A DNA stretch of 64,000 bases from Candidatus Poribacteria bacterium (GTDB lineage Bacteria; Poribacteria; WGA-4E; WGA-3G): contig PYJD01000024.1 in the NCBI GenBank assembly GCA_003635315.1, positions 62,001-126,000 of the forward strand. Reading direction: 5' to 3'. Shown piece after piece: positions 38,083 through 48,185 of the stretch; within the stretch, counting starts at the first letter, position 1; each line of letters begins with the position of its first letter. Below the pieces are notes generated by a model. The model searched no databases, was not told the DNA's origin, and saw only the letters and a program-made list of their open reading frames with translations. The position numbers and the translations under genes were made by a program.

Positions 38083-39552
38083 TTATAGTGTAATCTTATC
38101 TGAGAAGTTATAAAGTATATTTAGGATGCCGATGAAAATGGTAGGAATAACAAAGACACTCAATAAAGCAAATGTGCTGTTTGAAAAAGAGAAACTCTCA
38201 TCCTCATCGGGTGATTCAAAATACATTGCTTTGATAATACGAGCATAGTAATAAAGTGAAACTACACTATTCAATAGACCGATAAATGCTAACCAATACA
38301 AACCCTTACTAATAACAGCCGTAAATAACAGCCATTTACCGAAGAATCCTGCAAATGGGGGTATACCAGTGAGAGAAAAAAGGAAAATAAACATAGCAAC
38401 TGCAACGAGTGGGGCGCGGGATGAAAGACCGCGATAACTCTCAATCATTTCACTACCCGATTCATTTGCTATTAGAACTACAACGTAGAATGCCCCTAAA
38501 TTCATAAAGAGATAAACTACAAGATAGAATAGAATAGCACCGAGTCCTTCAGGGGTCAGAAGCACACCACCCATCAACAGATATCCACCATGTGAGATAC
38601 TTGAATATGCCAATAGACGTTTTACGTTCTGTTGTGGTAATGCAGCAAGATTCCCTATTGTCATCGTAAGAGCTGAAACCACTGCTAACAGAAAACCCCA
38701 GTCAACGGTTTGTAGGATACCCTCATCTTGAAAACCGGAATAAAAGAATCTTAAAAATAGGGCAAATCCTGCAGCCTTGGAAGCAACTGATAAGAAGGCA
38801 GTAATTGGGATGGGTGCACCTTCGTAAACATCTGGCGACCACATATGAAAAGGAACTGATGCAATCTTATAACCTATTCCGGCAAGGATAAAAGTAATTG
38901 AAATTAGGAGACCTAATCCTGTTACATCACCTGCTGCCAACACCTCTGGCAATCGTTGACTGATCTCTGCCAAATCACCTGTACCTGTCATACCAAATAA
39001 AAGAGATAATCCAAATAGCATCGTTCCAGATGCTACTGCACCGTAGGTAATATATTTGAAGGCTGCTTCACTTGAACGAGGACTATGGGTTAAGAATCCG
39101 GCAAGAATGTAGGAGGTTAGACTAACAGTTTCTAAAGAGATGAAAATCATCAACAGATTTGTTGATGATGCCATGAGAAACATTCCTAAGGTTACAGCTA
39201 ATAAAAGAGCATGATATTCACCCTTTAATCTCTCGTCAAGTTCTTCGGATCGGAGTGAGAACAGGATAGTTGCTGCAGTTGCCAGTACTAATAGAACTTT
39301 AAAAAATACGGCAAACTTATCAAGACGAATCATACCCCAGAAAAGGGATAAAGGACCATCAGCAATAGTTGAATTTGTTATTAGAATTGCTACTAAAGTA
39401 AAACCAAGACCTATGAGAGATAAGTATGCAACCTTCTGACTACCCCGGTTCTTAACAAAAAGATCCAGGATGATGACAGCTGCTGCGAATACAATGAGTA
39501 GGATCTCTGGTGTGAAGTAGAGTATACTCTCAATATTGTTCTTGTAATCCAC
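38083..39552 (-). CDS. nuoN: NADH-quinone oxidoreductase subunit N
   Basis: Antiporter-like membrane subunit of complex I. The conserved lysine-bearing helix lies in the KIASVPFHMWSPDVYEGAPIP region, and the broken helix in ITAFLSVASKAAGFALFLRF. About 14 transmembrane helices are expected over 489 residues. It is the last gene of the second complex I operon, nine bases after nuoM. The first operon's nuoN, if any, lies outside the window. Confidence 0.96.
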   Translation of the reverse strand: MDYKNNIESILYFTPEILLIVFAAAVIILDLFVKNRGSQKVAYLSLIGLGFTLVAILITNSTIADGPLSLFWGMIRLDKFAVFFKVLLVLATAATILFSLRSEELDERLKGEYHALLLAVTLGMFLMASSTNLLMIFISLETVSLTSYILAGFLTHSPRSSEAAFKYITYGAVASGTMLFGLSLLFGMTGTGDLAEISQRLPEVLAAGDVTGLGLLISITFILAGIGYKIASVPFHMWSPDVYEGAPIPITAFLSVASKAAGFALFLRFFYSGFQDEGILQTVDWGFLLAVVSALTMTIGNLAALPQQNVKRLLAYSSISHGGYLLMGGVLLTPEGLGAILFYLVVYLFMNLGAFYVVVLIANESGSEMIESYRGLSSRAPLVAVAMFIFLFSLTGIPPFAGFFGKWLLFTAVISKGLYWLAFIGLLNSVVSLYYYARIIKAMYFESPDEDESFSFSNSTFALLSVFVIPTIFIGILNILYNFSDKITL

Positions 39553-39561
39553 ACCATCCTC

Positions 39562-41085
39562 CTATAGGTTGGCTTCAAAGGTGCCCATGACTTTTGTGAG
39601 TTCGGTTACAGATACACTAAACATATCAATTACTATATGTGGAAAGACACCAAGGACGATTGTCAGGATTCCAAGTGGAACTAAGGTAAGTATTTCACGA
39701 CCGTTGATTTCTGGTATATCTTCATAATCTGGGTTTAATGCTCCCAAAAAGACTCTTTGTAATGTCCAAAGGAAATATGCTGCACCAATAACGATACCAA
39801 TTGTGGATAATATCGTTAACGTCTTATACTTAGCATACGCTCCAAGCAAAGCCAGTGCCTCGCCAACAAATCCACTTAACCCTGGTAATCCTAATGAAGC
39901 CATGAAAGCAAGTGTTGTAATACCCGTGTAGATTGGCATTTTATTGCCTAAACCTCCAAAACCATTAATCTCACGATGATGTGCGCGATCATATAGAACA
40001 CCTACAAGTAGGAATAACATTGCACTGATGACACCATGATTAAACATCTGAAGAATAGCACCAGATACCCCGGTATCATTACGAGCAGCCAATCCTAAAA
40101 TTACAAATCCCATATGTCCAATACTGGAATATGCTACCAACTTTTTGAAATCCGTTTGTGCCAATGCACAGAATGAACCGTATACAATATTAATAAAACC
40201 GAGTAGTGCCAGACTGTAACCCCAGAAATCTGACCCATTCGTAAATCGATCCAAACCTAATGGGAACATTGCCATATTTATCCGGACAAGACCGTATGTA
40301 CCCATCTTTAATAGGACACCCGCAAGAATAACACTTATTGCAGTTGGAGCTTCGACGTGTGCATCGGGGAGCCATGTATGGAAGGGGAAGATTGGAACTT
40401 TTACAGCAAAACCGATAAAGAAACCAAGGAAAACCCATATCTGGAAATTCAGATCATTAAGGGCATGTCCTTCTGTTGATGCTAATGTAATTAATGTAGG
40501 AATATCGAAGGTACGTGAGCCAGGATCACCACTGGTCAGATAGACGGCAATCATTGCGACTAACATCAACACACTTCCGAATAGTGTGTAAAGGAAGAAT
40601 TTTATTGCCGCATATTCTCGACGTGGACCTCCCCATACACCAATCAGGAAATACATTGGTAATAATGTTAATTCAAAGAATACATAGAATAAGAACAGAT
40701 CCAACGCAGCGAAGAAACCTAACATACCAGTTTCTAACATCAGAAACAGTGCCATGTATGCCTTAATACCTTTTTCTATATTTCGCCACGATGCAATCAC
40801 ACAGATTGGTCCCAATAATGCAGTGAGAAGAATCAATGTAACACTCAAGCCGTCAATTCCGACATGATAATTAATATTAAATTTCTCTATCCACGATATG
40901 TTTACCATATACTGGGAGGAGATTGATGAACGGTCATAGGCTATAAAGAGGTACACTGCAAGAATGAGCGGAATGAATGTAAATAGCAGTGTAACCCGTT
41001 TTATGAGTTCCTCAGATTCGCGGGGTAGAAGTAAGACAACTACCATCCCAAGTAATGGAACAAAAATCATTAGCGACAATAACAT
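39562..41085 (-). CDS. nuoM: NADH-quinone oxidoreductase subunit M
   Basis: Antiporter-like proton-pumping subunit of complex I. Typical stretches are FHTWLPDAHVEAPTAISVILAGVLLKMG and LVAYSSIGHMGFVILGL. It is 507 residues with about 14 membrane helices. The ATG gives the expected hydrophobic start MLLSLMIFVPLLGMV. Order in the operon is nuoK-nuoL-nuoM-nuoN. Confidence 0.96.
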   Translation of the reverse strand: MLLSLMIFVPLLGMVVVLLLPRESEELIKRVTLLFTFIPLILAVYLFIAYDRSSISSQYMVNISWIEKFNINYHVGIDGLSVTLILLTALLGPICVIASWRNIEKGIKAYMALFLMLETGMLGFFAALDLFLFYVFFELTLLPMYFLIGVWGGPRREYAAIKFFLYTLFGSVLMLVAMIAVYLTSGDPGSRTFDIPTLITLASTEGHALNDLNFQIWVFLGFFIGFAVKVPIFPFHTWLPDAHVEAPTAISVILAGVLLKMGTYGLVRINMAMFPLGLDRFTNGSDFWGYSLALLGFINIVYGSFCALAQTDFKKLVAYSSIGHMGFVILGLAARNDTGVSGAILQMFNHGVISAMLFLLVGVLYDRAHHREINGFGGLGNKMPIYTGITTLAFMASLGLPGLSGFVGEALALLGAYAKYKTLTILSTIGIVIGAAYFLWTLQRVFLGALNPDYEDIPEINGREILTLVPLGILTIVLGVFPHIVIDMFSVSVTELTKVMGTFEANL

Positions 41086-41228
41086 TTTTTAGTATTCTTT
41101 CCTCACTGAATTTACCTTTATGGCAATTATTGTTTAAGTTTCAGTTTTTCTCTCGCTGCTAAAAGACCTATAATTTTTCTTGGTAATATTGTGTAAACAG
41201 TCTCAATTACATCGTTATATTAGAAACA

Positions 41229-43421
41229 CTACAATACCCTAAAGATGAGAATTATCAACACTATCCCACCGACCACGACGAATAGATATGTTTGGATTGC
41301 ACCTGTTTGAAGTCTACGGATTCTTCCTCCGGCTGCCCAAGTAATCTCCGCAATTCGATTCACAAGTCCATCAACAACACTGTTATCGAAAAATCCAGTA
41401 AATGCTGCAAATACATCACGGGTTACAGTGCCAACACCATTGACAATACCGTCAACTATTGATCCATCAAATTGAGCAAAGAGTCGTGATTTCCATACTG
41501 TTAGTGCGACTAACACGCCATCGTAGAATTCATCAAAATAATACTTATTCCAAAATAGGTTGTATACAGGACGAAATGCCGTTGATACAGCCTCAGCAGA
41601 GAATCTTCGTTTATGGTAGAACAACCATGATAGAAGTATCCCTACTCCCGCAACAATGATAGAAAGGATCATTGCTATTGAATGTGCTGGACTATGTGCA
41701 TGGTGTGCATCAGCAGCATGTCCATCCTCTTCACCCTCTGCAGCATGAGCATCCGAAACACCTAAGAATGCAAAACTAAAGTCCGAATTTCGTGTTTTGG
41801 AATCAGGTAAAACCTGTGCATGTTCTGGAGCATGAATATGATGTTGTTCTGGGGGTTTCACATAATCTTTGTTGAACCAAAGCGGATTGACTACCGGAAT
41901 ACTCAAGAATGCCAATACAAGGAGTGGAACTGTCATCACCCAAGGGGATTCGTGTGCCATCTCATGCATTTCTTGATTTTGAGGTACACCGAAAAAGGTC
42001 ATAAAAATCAGACGGAACATATAAAATGCTGTGATCCCTGCGGCAATAAGAGCAACTACAAATAGAATGTAGTGGTGTATGGAGTTCCATTCCATTGCTC
42101 TTTCAAGTACTCCACCTAATATCTTGTCTTTACTCCAAAATCCTGAAAATATAAATGGCACCCCAGATATAGACAGTGTAGCAATAAGCATAGTAATAAA
42201 AGTAAGTGGCATCTTTCGACGAAGTCCACCCATATTCCGCATATCTTGATCAGGTGGAATCTCTGAACCGTGTTCGTGGATTAAACCGTGATCATGTTCT
42301 CCGTCATCCGAGTGTTCTTCATCATGATGGGAATGCATTGCATGAAAAGCGTGTATAACACTACCTGATCCAAGGAATAGTAATGCTTTAAAGAAAGCAT
42401 GTGTAGTCAAGTGGAATAGTCCAGCGACATAACTACCTACCCCAATCGCCAACATCATAAATCCCAATTGACTCACTGTGGAATAAGCCAAAACACGTTT
42501 AATATCAAAACGGACGATTGCAATGGTTGCCGCAACTATTGCTGTGATACCACCAACATAAGCGATTACAAGGGATGATGATGTTGTTAGTATGGGGAAC
42601 ATCCGGGCAGTGAGATAAACCCCTGCTGCAACCATAGTAGCAGCATGAATCAGTGCACTCACTGGTGTTGGACCTTCCATTGCATCGGGCAGCCATGTGT
42701 GTAATGGCACCTGGGCAGATTTTCCAACTGCTCCACAAAAGATAAGGACACCGGCTATAGATAACCAGATCATATCACCCGTACCACTCAAACCTTCTAC
42801 CAGTGTGAATATACCTGCATCTGCACCATCATAAAGGGATAATGTCTTGAATCTTGTGAAGAGCATCATCATCCCAACAAACATGCCAACATCACCGACA
42901 CGAGTCGTTAGGAATGCTTTCTTACAGGCATCTGCAGCTGAATCCTTTTCAAACCAGAATCCTATGAGAAGATAGGAACATAAACCGACAAGCTCCCAAC
43001 CAATGTAGATCCCAAGTAGATTATCGGATACCACCAAGAACAGCATGGAGAATGAGAAGAGAGATAGGAATGCAAAGAATCTTGGATACCTTGGATCACC
43101 ATGCATATATCCTATTGAGAATATGTGTACAAGACTACTTACCAACGTGACAACGATGAGCATTATCACTGTTACACTGTCAAGGTAGAATCCCATTGAA
43201 AATGTAATACTACCGAGTGAGATCCAATCAATTGTATGGGGTTTTGGATCTGGTGCTATCTGCCAGAAGAGTAAGATTGAACAGATAAATGCAACAAGCA
43301 TTGCAAAAGTAGATAAGATGTCTTGCCTTGGAAACCCTTGTTTGGCTAAACCAAGTAAGGCATGTATAGCAAATGCTGTTAGTGGAGCAAGTAATATAAT
43401 ACTAATTAATAGTACAACCAT
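41229..43421 (-). CDS. nuoL: NADH-quinone oxidoreductase subunit L
   Basis: Largest antiporter-like subunit of complex I; its C-terminal lateral helix spans the membrane arm. Hallmarks are HTWLPDAMEGPTPVSALIHAATMVAAGVYL and LAYSTVSQLGFMMLAIG. At 730 residues it is longer than the usual 610-680. Two loops are very rich in histidine and acidic residues: HAMHSHHDEEHSDDGEHDHG at about 360-385, and a second stretch around HHIHAPEHAQ and HAADAHHAHSPAHS at about 530-590. These insertions may bind metal or simply be flexible spacers. It lies 143 bases upstream of nuoM. Confidence 0.96.
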   Translation of the reverse strand: MVVLLISIILLAPLTAFAIHALLGLAKQGFPRQDILSTFAMLVAFICSILLFWQIAPDPKPHTIDWISLGSITFSMGFYLDSVTVIMLIVVTLVSSLVHIFSIGYMHGDPRYPRFFAFLSLFSFSMLFLVVSDNLLGIYIGWELVGLCSYLLIGFWFEKDSAADACKKAFLTTRVGDVGMFVGMMMLFTRFKTLSLYDGADAGIFTLVEGLSGTGDMIWLSIAGVLIFCGAVGKSAQVPLHTWLPDAMEGPTPVSALIHAATMVAAGVYLTARMFPILTTSSSLVIAYVGGITAIVAATIAIVRFDIKRVLAYSTVSQLGFMMLAIGVGSYVAGLFHLTTHAFFKALLFLGSGSVIHAFHAMHSHHDEEHSDDGEHDHGLIHEHGSEIPPDQDMRNMGGLRRKMPLTFITMLIATLSISGVPFIFSGFWSKDKILGGVLERAMEWNSIHHYILFVVALIAAGITAFYMFRLIFMTFFGVPQNQEMHEMAHESPWVMTVPLLVLAFLSIPVVNPLWFNKDYVKPPEQHHIHAPEHAQVLPDSKTRNSDFSFAFLGVSDAHAAEGEEDGHAADAHHAHSPAHSIAMILSIIVAGVGILLSWLFYHKRRFSAEAVSTAFRPVYNLFWNKYYFDEFYDGVLVALTVWKSRLFAQFDGSIVDGIVNGVGTVTRDVFAAFTGFFDNSVVDGLVNRIAEITWAAGGRIRRLQTGAIQTYLFVVVGGIVLIILIFRVL

Positions 43422-43430
43422 ATAGAATAA

Positions 43431-43739
43431 TTACCCCTTTAAGGTATCCACTTCATCAGGTCTGATACTACCAAATTCACGGTAGATAGCAAGTATAATC
43501 GCAAGAAATACAGCTGCTTCAGCTGCGGCTAAAACAATACCAAAGATCGCAATAATTTGACCGTCTATGTTCTCAGGTGGTGTAACAAAACGGGAAAAAG
43601 CCACGAAATTCAGATTACAAGAATTGAGAATGAGTTCGATACCCATCAGAATACTGATTGCATTACGGCGGGTCAAAACAGCAAATATACCGAGAGAAAA
43701 CAGGATAGCACTGATTACTAAATAGTGTTGTAATGTCAT
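43431..43739 (-). CDS. nuoK: NADH-quinone oxidoreductase subunit K
   Basis: Three-helix membrane subunit of complex I. The motif LMGIELILNSCNLNFVAFSR holds the conserved glutamate of the proton path, and AAAEAAVFLAIILAIYR holds the second. Length 102 is standard. It is nine bases from nuoL. Confidence 0.96.
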   Translation of the reverse strand: MTLQHYLVISAILFSLGIFAVLTRRNAISILMGIELILNSCNLNFVAFSRFVTPPENIDGQIIAIFGIVLAAAEAAVFLAIILAIYREFGSIRPDEVDTLKG

Positions 43740-43776
43740 AAATAAGGTCTATTGTTCCAATATTACAATGGTAATA

Positions 43777-44295
43777 TTAATCCCTTACCTCCTTACGTGA
43801 AATAAGTGCTGCACCGATTAATGCGACTAATAACAGTACTGATGCAATCTCGAAAGGAAGTAGAAAATGCTCATTTAGAATCAGTTCACCTATACGACTC
43901 GTCGTGGGGGCAAACTCAGTTCCATCATCGGATAGGTTTTTCCATCGGGGTGTATTAGCAATGACTGTCAACAACAACATGAGCAAGGCAATTGTTATAC
44001 CACCACCTAACAGGAGTTGTCCTCTTTCAATATGGATACGCATCTGTAATCTACCACTCGTCATCATGACACCAAAAAGTATTAATACAAGAATACCACC
44101 CACATATACGATGACTTGTGTCGCAGCCAGAAAATCCGCTTGAAGGAAAACATATAATCCTGCGACCCCAAACAGTGTAACCATGAGAGCAAATGCAGCA
44201 TGGACGATATTTCGGACGGTTACTACAGCCAGTGCAGAGCCGATTGTCATAAGTGCAAATCCATAAAAAATTAGTGTCTTCAGGGTTATTTCCAT
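43777..44295 (-). CDS. nuoJ: NADH-quinone oxidoreductase subunit J
   Basis: Membrane subunit of complex I with about five helices. It shows NIVHAAFALMVTLFGVAGLYVFLQADFLAATQVIVYVGGILVLILFGVMM, the most conserved stretch of the family (quoted here only in part: ADFLAATQVIVYVGGI). Length 172 is normal. Confidence 0.95.
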   Translation of the reverse strand: MEITLKTLIFYGFALMTIGSALAVVTVRNIVHAAFALMVTLFGVAGLYVFLQADFLAATQVIVYVGGILVLILFGVMMTSGRLQMRIHIERGQLLLGGGITIALLMLLLTVIANTPRWKNLSDDGTEFAPTTSRIGELILNEHFLLPFEIASVLLLVALIGAALISRKEVRD

Positions 44296-44332
44296 CTATA
44301 AATAATCCAACAAGGTTGCCACTGATGTGAAA

Positions 44333-45052
44333 TTAATCTGCAGCTTCTATACTACTCTCGTCATTCTTATTGTACATTTCCTGCTTATCAAATTCGAAGA
44401 TCAGATCTGTACGGTCAAACTTTGAATACTCAATACCTTCAAGTGAATCCTTCATTACAAGACATTCAGTGGGACAAACTTCTGTACATAAACCACAATA
44501 CATGCAAAGTGACATATCTATATCGAACTGGTCAAGATAGAATACAACAGGGTTACGTGTAACAACACGTGATACTTCATCCCCAGATATTGTCTGTGTT
44601 CTACTTTCATCACCAGACGGTTCAAGACGGTCGATCACTTCTTGTGGAGCAAGGCGAGAAGTCGTATTTGTCAACGTCAATGAACCTTCAAGATTAATAT
44701 CTTTATCATCACCGTCTAAGATTCCAATTATTTCTCTACCATCTTTTAGATGCACGACATTCATACTATCCCAGAGTTGTTCACCTTTTGGTAATTTATC
44801 ACCTTGAATGGTAATACAATCAACAGGACAGATCATCTCACATTTCTTACATCCAATACAATCCTCAATACGATTATAGAGTTGTCCACGATATCCTTTA
44901 GGAATCTCCCGCACATTCTGCTTTTTTTCAAAATCATGTTCATAAGGATATTGGTGTGTTACATTTGGTTCAAAGAACTGTCGCATAGTAATCCGCATGC
45001 CAACAAGGACAGAGTAAACACCTTTGTAAATGTTTCGTATGTATTTGTCCAT
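44333..45052 (-). CDS. nuoI: NADH-quinone oxidoreductase subunit I with insertion between ferredoxin motifs
   Basis: Two-cluster ferredoxin subunit linking peripheral and membrane arms of complex I. First cluster: C65, C68, C71 (with C75 leading to the second), in CIGCKKCEMICPVDCI. Second: C183, C186, C189, C193, in CMYCGLCTEVCPTECL. The two motifs are normally about 30 residues apart; here C75 to C183 is 108, so about 75-80 residues are inserted. The insert includes MNVVHLKDGREIIGILDGDD, which resembles a small Sm-like beta-barrel start. It remains in frame, so this is not an error of reading. Length 239 compares with the usual 160-180. Confidence 0.95.
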   Translation of the reverse strand: MDKYIRNIYKGVYSVLVGMRITMRQFFEPNVTHQYPYEHDFEKKQNVREIPKGYRGQLYNRIEDCIGCKKCEMICPVDCITIQGDKLPKGEQLWDSMNVVHLKDGREIIGILDGDDKDINLEGSLTLTNTTSRLAPQEVIDRLEPSGDESRTQTISGDEVSRVVTRNPVVFYLDQFDIDMSLCMYCGLCTEVCPTECLVMKDSLEGIEYSKFDRTDLIFEFDKQEMYNKNDESSIEAAD

Positions 45053-45087
45053 AATTGTAGTCTCCTGCGTAGACTATATAGTCTAAT

Positions 45088-46308
45088 TTAGCTTGTTTGT
45101 GGTGCTGGTTTTCGAGAAAAAACTCTTCCAGCTAAAGCATACGCACTGATTAAACCGACATAGATAATGGTACAGCTAATACCTATACTCCAAATATCAT
45201 CCGTTTTGAATATTAAACCCCATACGCCTGTCCCTAAAATGTTGAAGAAAGAGATAGGTATAAAATACTTCCAGCAGAGATTCATGAGTTGATCAACACG
45301 GAGTCTTGGAAGTGTCCATCTGAGCCACATCATTAAGAAAACAAGACCTAATGTCTTAATTACAAAACCGGGAAAACCACCCAGAAAGTCGTATCCGGGG
45401 AGTATCCCTTCATACCCACCTAAAAAGAGTGTAACTGCTATTGCACTGACAGCAAACATATTTGCATACTCAGCAATAAAAAAGAGAGCAAACCGCATCC
45501 CGCTATATTCCGTATGGAAACCCGCAACGATTTCAGATTCTGCCTCAGGTAAATCAAATGGTGTTCGGTTGACCTCTGCTATAGAGGAAATAAAAAAGAT
45601 AAAGAAGGCAAGAAAAGTGAAGGGGGATCGGAAAATTAACCAACTGAAAAACCCGTTCTCTTGTGTAGCTACGATGTCTTTCATACCCAAACTGCCTACC
45701 AACATGACGACAGTCAAGATAGAAAGACCGAGAGGAATTTCATAACTGACGATCTGTGCTGCTGAACGTAACGATCCTAACAGAGACCATTTACTATTCG
45801 ATGACCATCCAGCCATGATCACTCCCATAACAATGACAGATGAAATCGCCATTATATAGAAGATGCCGATATTAAAGTCACTCACCAAGATATTTTGACC
45901 AAATGGAATTGCTGCAAAAACTGCGAAAGAACACGCAAATATGACATAAGGTGCAAGAAGGAATAGGAGTTTATCACCTTGGGGAGGAATAAAATCTTCC
46001 TTGAATATAAGCTTTATACCATCGGCAAGGGTTTGGAGCGTTCCCCACGGTCCAACACGCATTGGACCTGTTCGGTTTTGGAACCGAGCGGCAACTTTTC
46101 TCTCTGCAAGAACAAGCACTAATGGAAGTAAAGGGACAACGGCGACGAATATACCCGCGCATGCTAACATCACAAGTATAGTGCCTAACTCCACGGGTAA
46201 ATGAGGAATTTTAGGAATGATTACATTTTCAGCGAAATCTGAAGCCCAATTACCAGATGCATCTTGAATCTGAATAAATAAACTACTTGGTAAAATATCT
46301 GACATCAA
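45088..46308 (-). CDS. nuoH: NADH-quinone oxidoreductase subunit H (second copy)
   Basis: Quinone-chamber membrane subunit of complex I. Key stretches are AERKVAARFQNRTGPMRVGP, LQTLADGIKLIFKEDFIPP and EVNRTPFDLPEAESEIVAGFH. At 406 residues it is slightly longer than the usual 330-390, with an N-terminal extension of about 40 residues before the first helix. Another nuoH begins at 393 on the same strand, belonging to the first operon. Confidence 0.96.
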   Translation of the reverse strand: MMSDILPSSLFIQIQDASGNWASDFAENVIIPKIPHLPVELGTILVMLACAGIFVAVVPLLPLVLVLAERKVAARFQNRTGPMRVGPWGTLQTLADGIKLIFKEDFIPPQGDKLLFLLAPYVIFACSFAVFAAIPFGQNILVSDFNIGIFYIMAISSVIVMGVIMAGWSSNSKWSLLGSLRSAAQIVSYEIPLGLSILTVVMLVGSLGMKDIVATQENGFFSWLIFRSPFTFLAFFIFFISSIAEVNRTPFDLPEAESEIVAGFHTEYSGMRFALFFIAEYANMFAVSAIAVTLFLGGYEGILPGYDFLGGFPGFVIKTLGLVFLMMWLRWTLPRLRVDQLMNLCWKYFIPISFFNILGTGVWGLIFKTDDIWSIGISCTIIYVGLISAYALAGRVFSRKPAPQTS

Positions 46309-46395
46309 ACTTCCTTATATGTATTCTTATTAATAGTGATTGCATTCTCTTATCTTTAGAATTATTTTTATTTTCGCAATTCCAAGTCTGATAGA

Positions 46396-47601
46396 TTATC
46401 TATCTACTTCACCCATAACAATATCAATACTACCAATAATTGCGATGATATCGGCGACCATTAATCCTTGACTTAGTTCCTGTAGGGCACTGAGAGCACT
46501 GAAGCATGGGGATCGTCCCTTAACACGGACAGGTTTTGGGGTTCCATCACTGACAATATAAAAACCCAATTCTCCTCTGGGTGCTTCACTCCGGAAATAT
46601 ATCTCACCTTTCGGTGGACGGACAGCCTTTAGGTCTGCCATTACAGGTCCGTCAGGTAAACCTTCAGCCAGAATCTGCCTACAAATACTAACGGATTCTT
46701 TCATTTCATCCATCCGTATTTTGTATCGACTCCAACAATCTCCAACAACAGCACCTAAATCCGGTATATCCTTAGCAACTGGCACATCAAATTCAAATCT
46801 ATCATAGATAGAGTACGGTTCATCCCGTCTTAAATCCCAGTCGACACCGGAACCACGTAAATTCGGTCCTGTCGCTCCATAACTTAGTGCCATCTCAGCA
46901 GACATGACAGCAACCCCCATAGTTCTCTCAGAGAATATACTATTTGAAGTTAGGAGGTCATTATATTCATCAATCTGTGGCTCGAAGTAATCAAGAAATT
47001 CTTCAATCTCATCTAAGAAGTTTTGTTCATCAATAGACCCCGGTTCCATTGGAATAATTTCTGAGACTCCACCAATGCGTATATAGTTATAGGTGAGACG
47101 CGCACCACATACTTTCTCAAATAGGAGAAGAAGACGTTCACGATCACGGAAGGCATAGAGGAATGGAGTGAATGCTCCAATATCCATACCGTAAGTTCCA
47201 AAAGATAGTAGATGACTTGCAATCCGATTTAATTCACAAATCAATACCCGTAGATATTCTGCACGTTCTGGTATAGCGAATTCCTTTTCGTCATCAGCCT
47301 CCATAAGTTTTTCTACAGCAAGGCAAAACCCCCAATTTTGGTTCATCGCAGCCACATAATCCATGCGATCCGTAAAAGGTATAATTTGGGGGTATGAGAG
47401 ATTCTCTGAGTGTTTTTCGAAACAACGGTGGAGATATCCGATATGTGGAATTGCTTCTCGAACTATCTCGCCATCCAATCTCAACTCCAAACGAAGTACG
47501 CCGTGTGTACTTGGGTGTTGAGGTCCCATATTTACAATCATCTCATCAGTGAAAGGTTTTAATTCAATGATTTTTGATTCTGTTGATTGTGTACTTTCCA
47601 T
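46396..47601 (-). CDS. nuoD: NADH-quinone oxidoreductase subunit D (second copy)
   Basis: 49-kDa-type quinone-site subunit of complex I. N-terminal NMGPQHPSTHGVLRLELRLDGE, then HIGYLHRCFEKHSENLSYPQ and GELGFYIVSDGTPKP. Length 401 is normal. It follows nuoC by 64 bases, and unlike in the first operon the gene order nuoA-B-C-D is uninterrupted. Confidence 0.96.
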   Translation of the reverse strand: MESTQSTESKIIELKPFTDEMIVNMGPQHPSTHGVLRLELRLDGEIVREAIPHIGYLHRCFEKHSENLSYPQIIPFTDRMDYVAAMNQNWGFCLAVEKLMEADDEKEFAIPERAEYLRVLICELNRIASHLLSFGTYGMDIGAFTPFLYAFRDRERLLLLFEKVCGARLTYNYIRIGGVSEIIPMEPGSIDEQNFLDEIEEFLDYFEPQIDEYNDLLTSNSIFSERTMGVAVMSAEMALSYGATGPNLRGSGVDWDLRRDEPYSIYDRFEFDVPVAKDIPDLGAVVGDCWSRYKIRMDEMKESVSICRQILAEGLPDGPVMADLKAVRPPKGEIYFRSEAPRGELGFYIVSDGTPKPVRVKGRSPCFSALSALQELSQGLMVADIIAIIGSIDIVMGEVDR

Positions 47602-47665
47602 AAATTTCGGTGGTTGTTTTCAGCATTCCTAAGGTAATTACTTCTATCGTAAATAAAATACCTTG

Positions 47666-48151
47666 TTAATATGGAACACGCATTCCACGATAGAAATCGG
47701 GTTCTTGATAGTCTTTTCGTAAAGGATATCCTTCCCAATCATCAGGGAGGAGAAGTCGTCTGAGATCAGTATGTCCTTCAAATAGGATACCGTATAGATC
47801 GTAAGCTTCCCTTTCATGCCAATCTGCAGTTTTCCAAATATGTGAGACACTGGGTAAATGTGGATCTGTTTTGGGTAATGGCGTCTTAAGTACAACCTTG
47901 TGTCGGTGATTCATAGAGTATAGATGATAAACGACAGCAAATTCCTCATCTGTTGCACTAAAATCAACGCCACTAAGACACATCAGGGAATCAAATGCTA
48001 ATGTGTCAGTTTCTTCAAGGAATGTGCATACATCAGCAATTGCTGCTGGAGAGATATGAATACAGTGATCACCAAAAAGTTCTGTGTCAAGTGCAAGGAC
48101 AGCATCGCCAAACTTATCTTTTAAGACTTGATATATTTCTTCAAGGTTCAC
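47666..48151 (-). CDS. nuoC: NADH-quinone oxidoreductase subunit C (second copy)
   Basis: 30-kDa-type complex I subunit. The signature is ADWHEREAYDLYGILFEGH, then RRLLLPDDWEGYPLRKDY. Length 161. It is diverged from the first copy at 9539-10084. Confidence 0.95.
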   Translation of the reverse strand: MNLEEIYQVLKDKFGDAVLALDTELFGDHCIHISPAAIADVCTFLEETDTLAFDSLMCLSGVDFSATDEEFAVVYHLYSMNHRHKVVLKTPLPKTDPHLPSVSHIWKTADWHEREAYDLYGILFEGHTDLRRLLLPDDWEGYPLRKDYQEPDFYRGMRVPY

Positions 48152-48185
48152 GTACTTTCTACTCCATTATTATGTATTGGCATAA

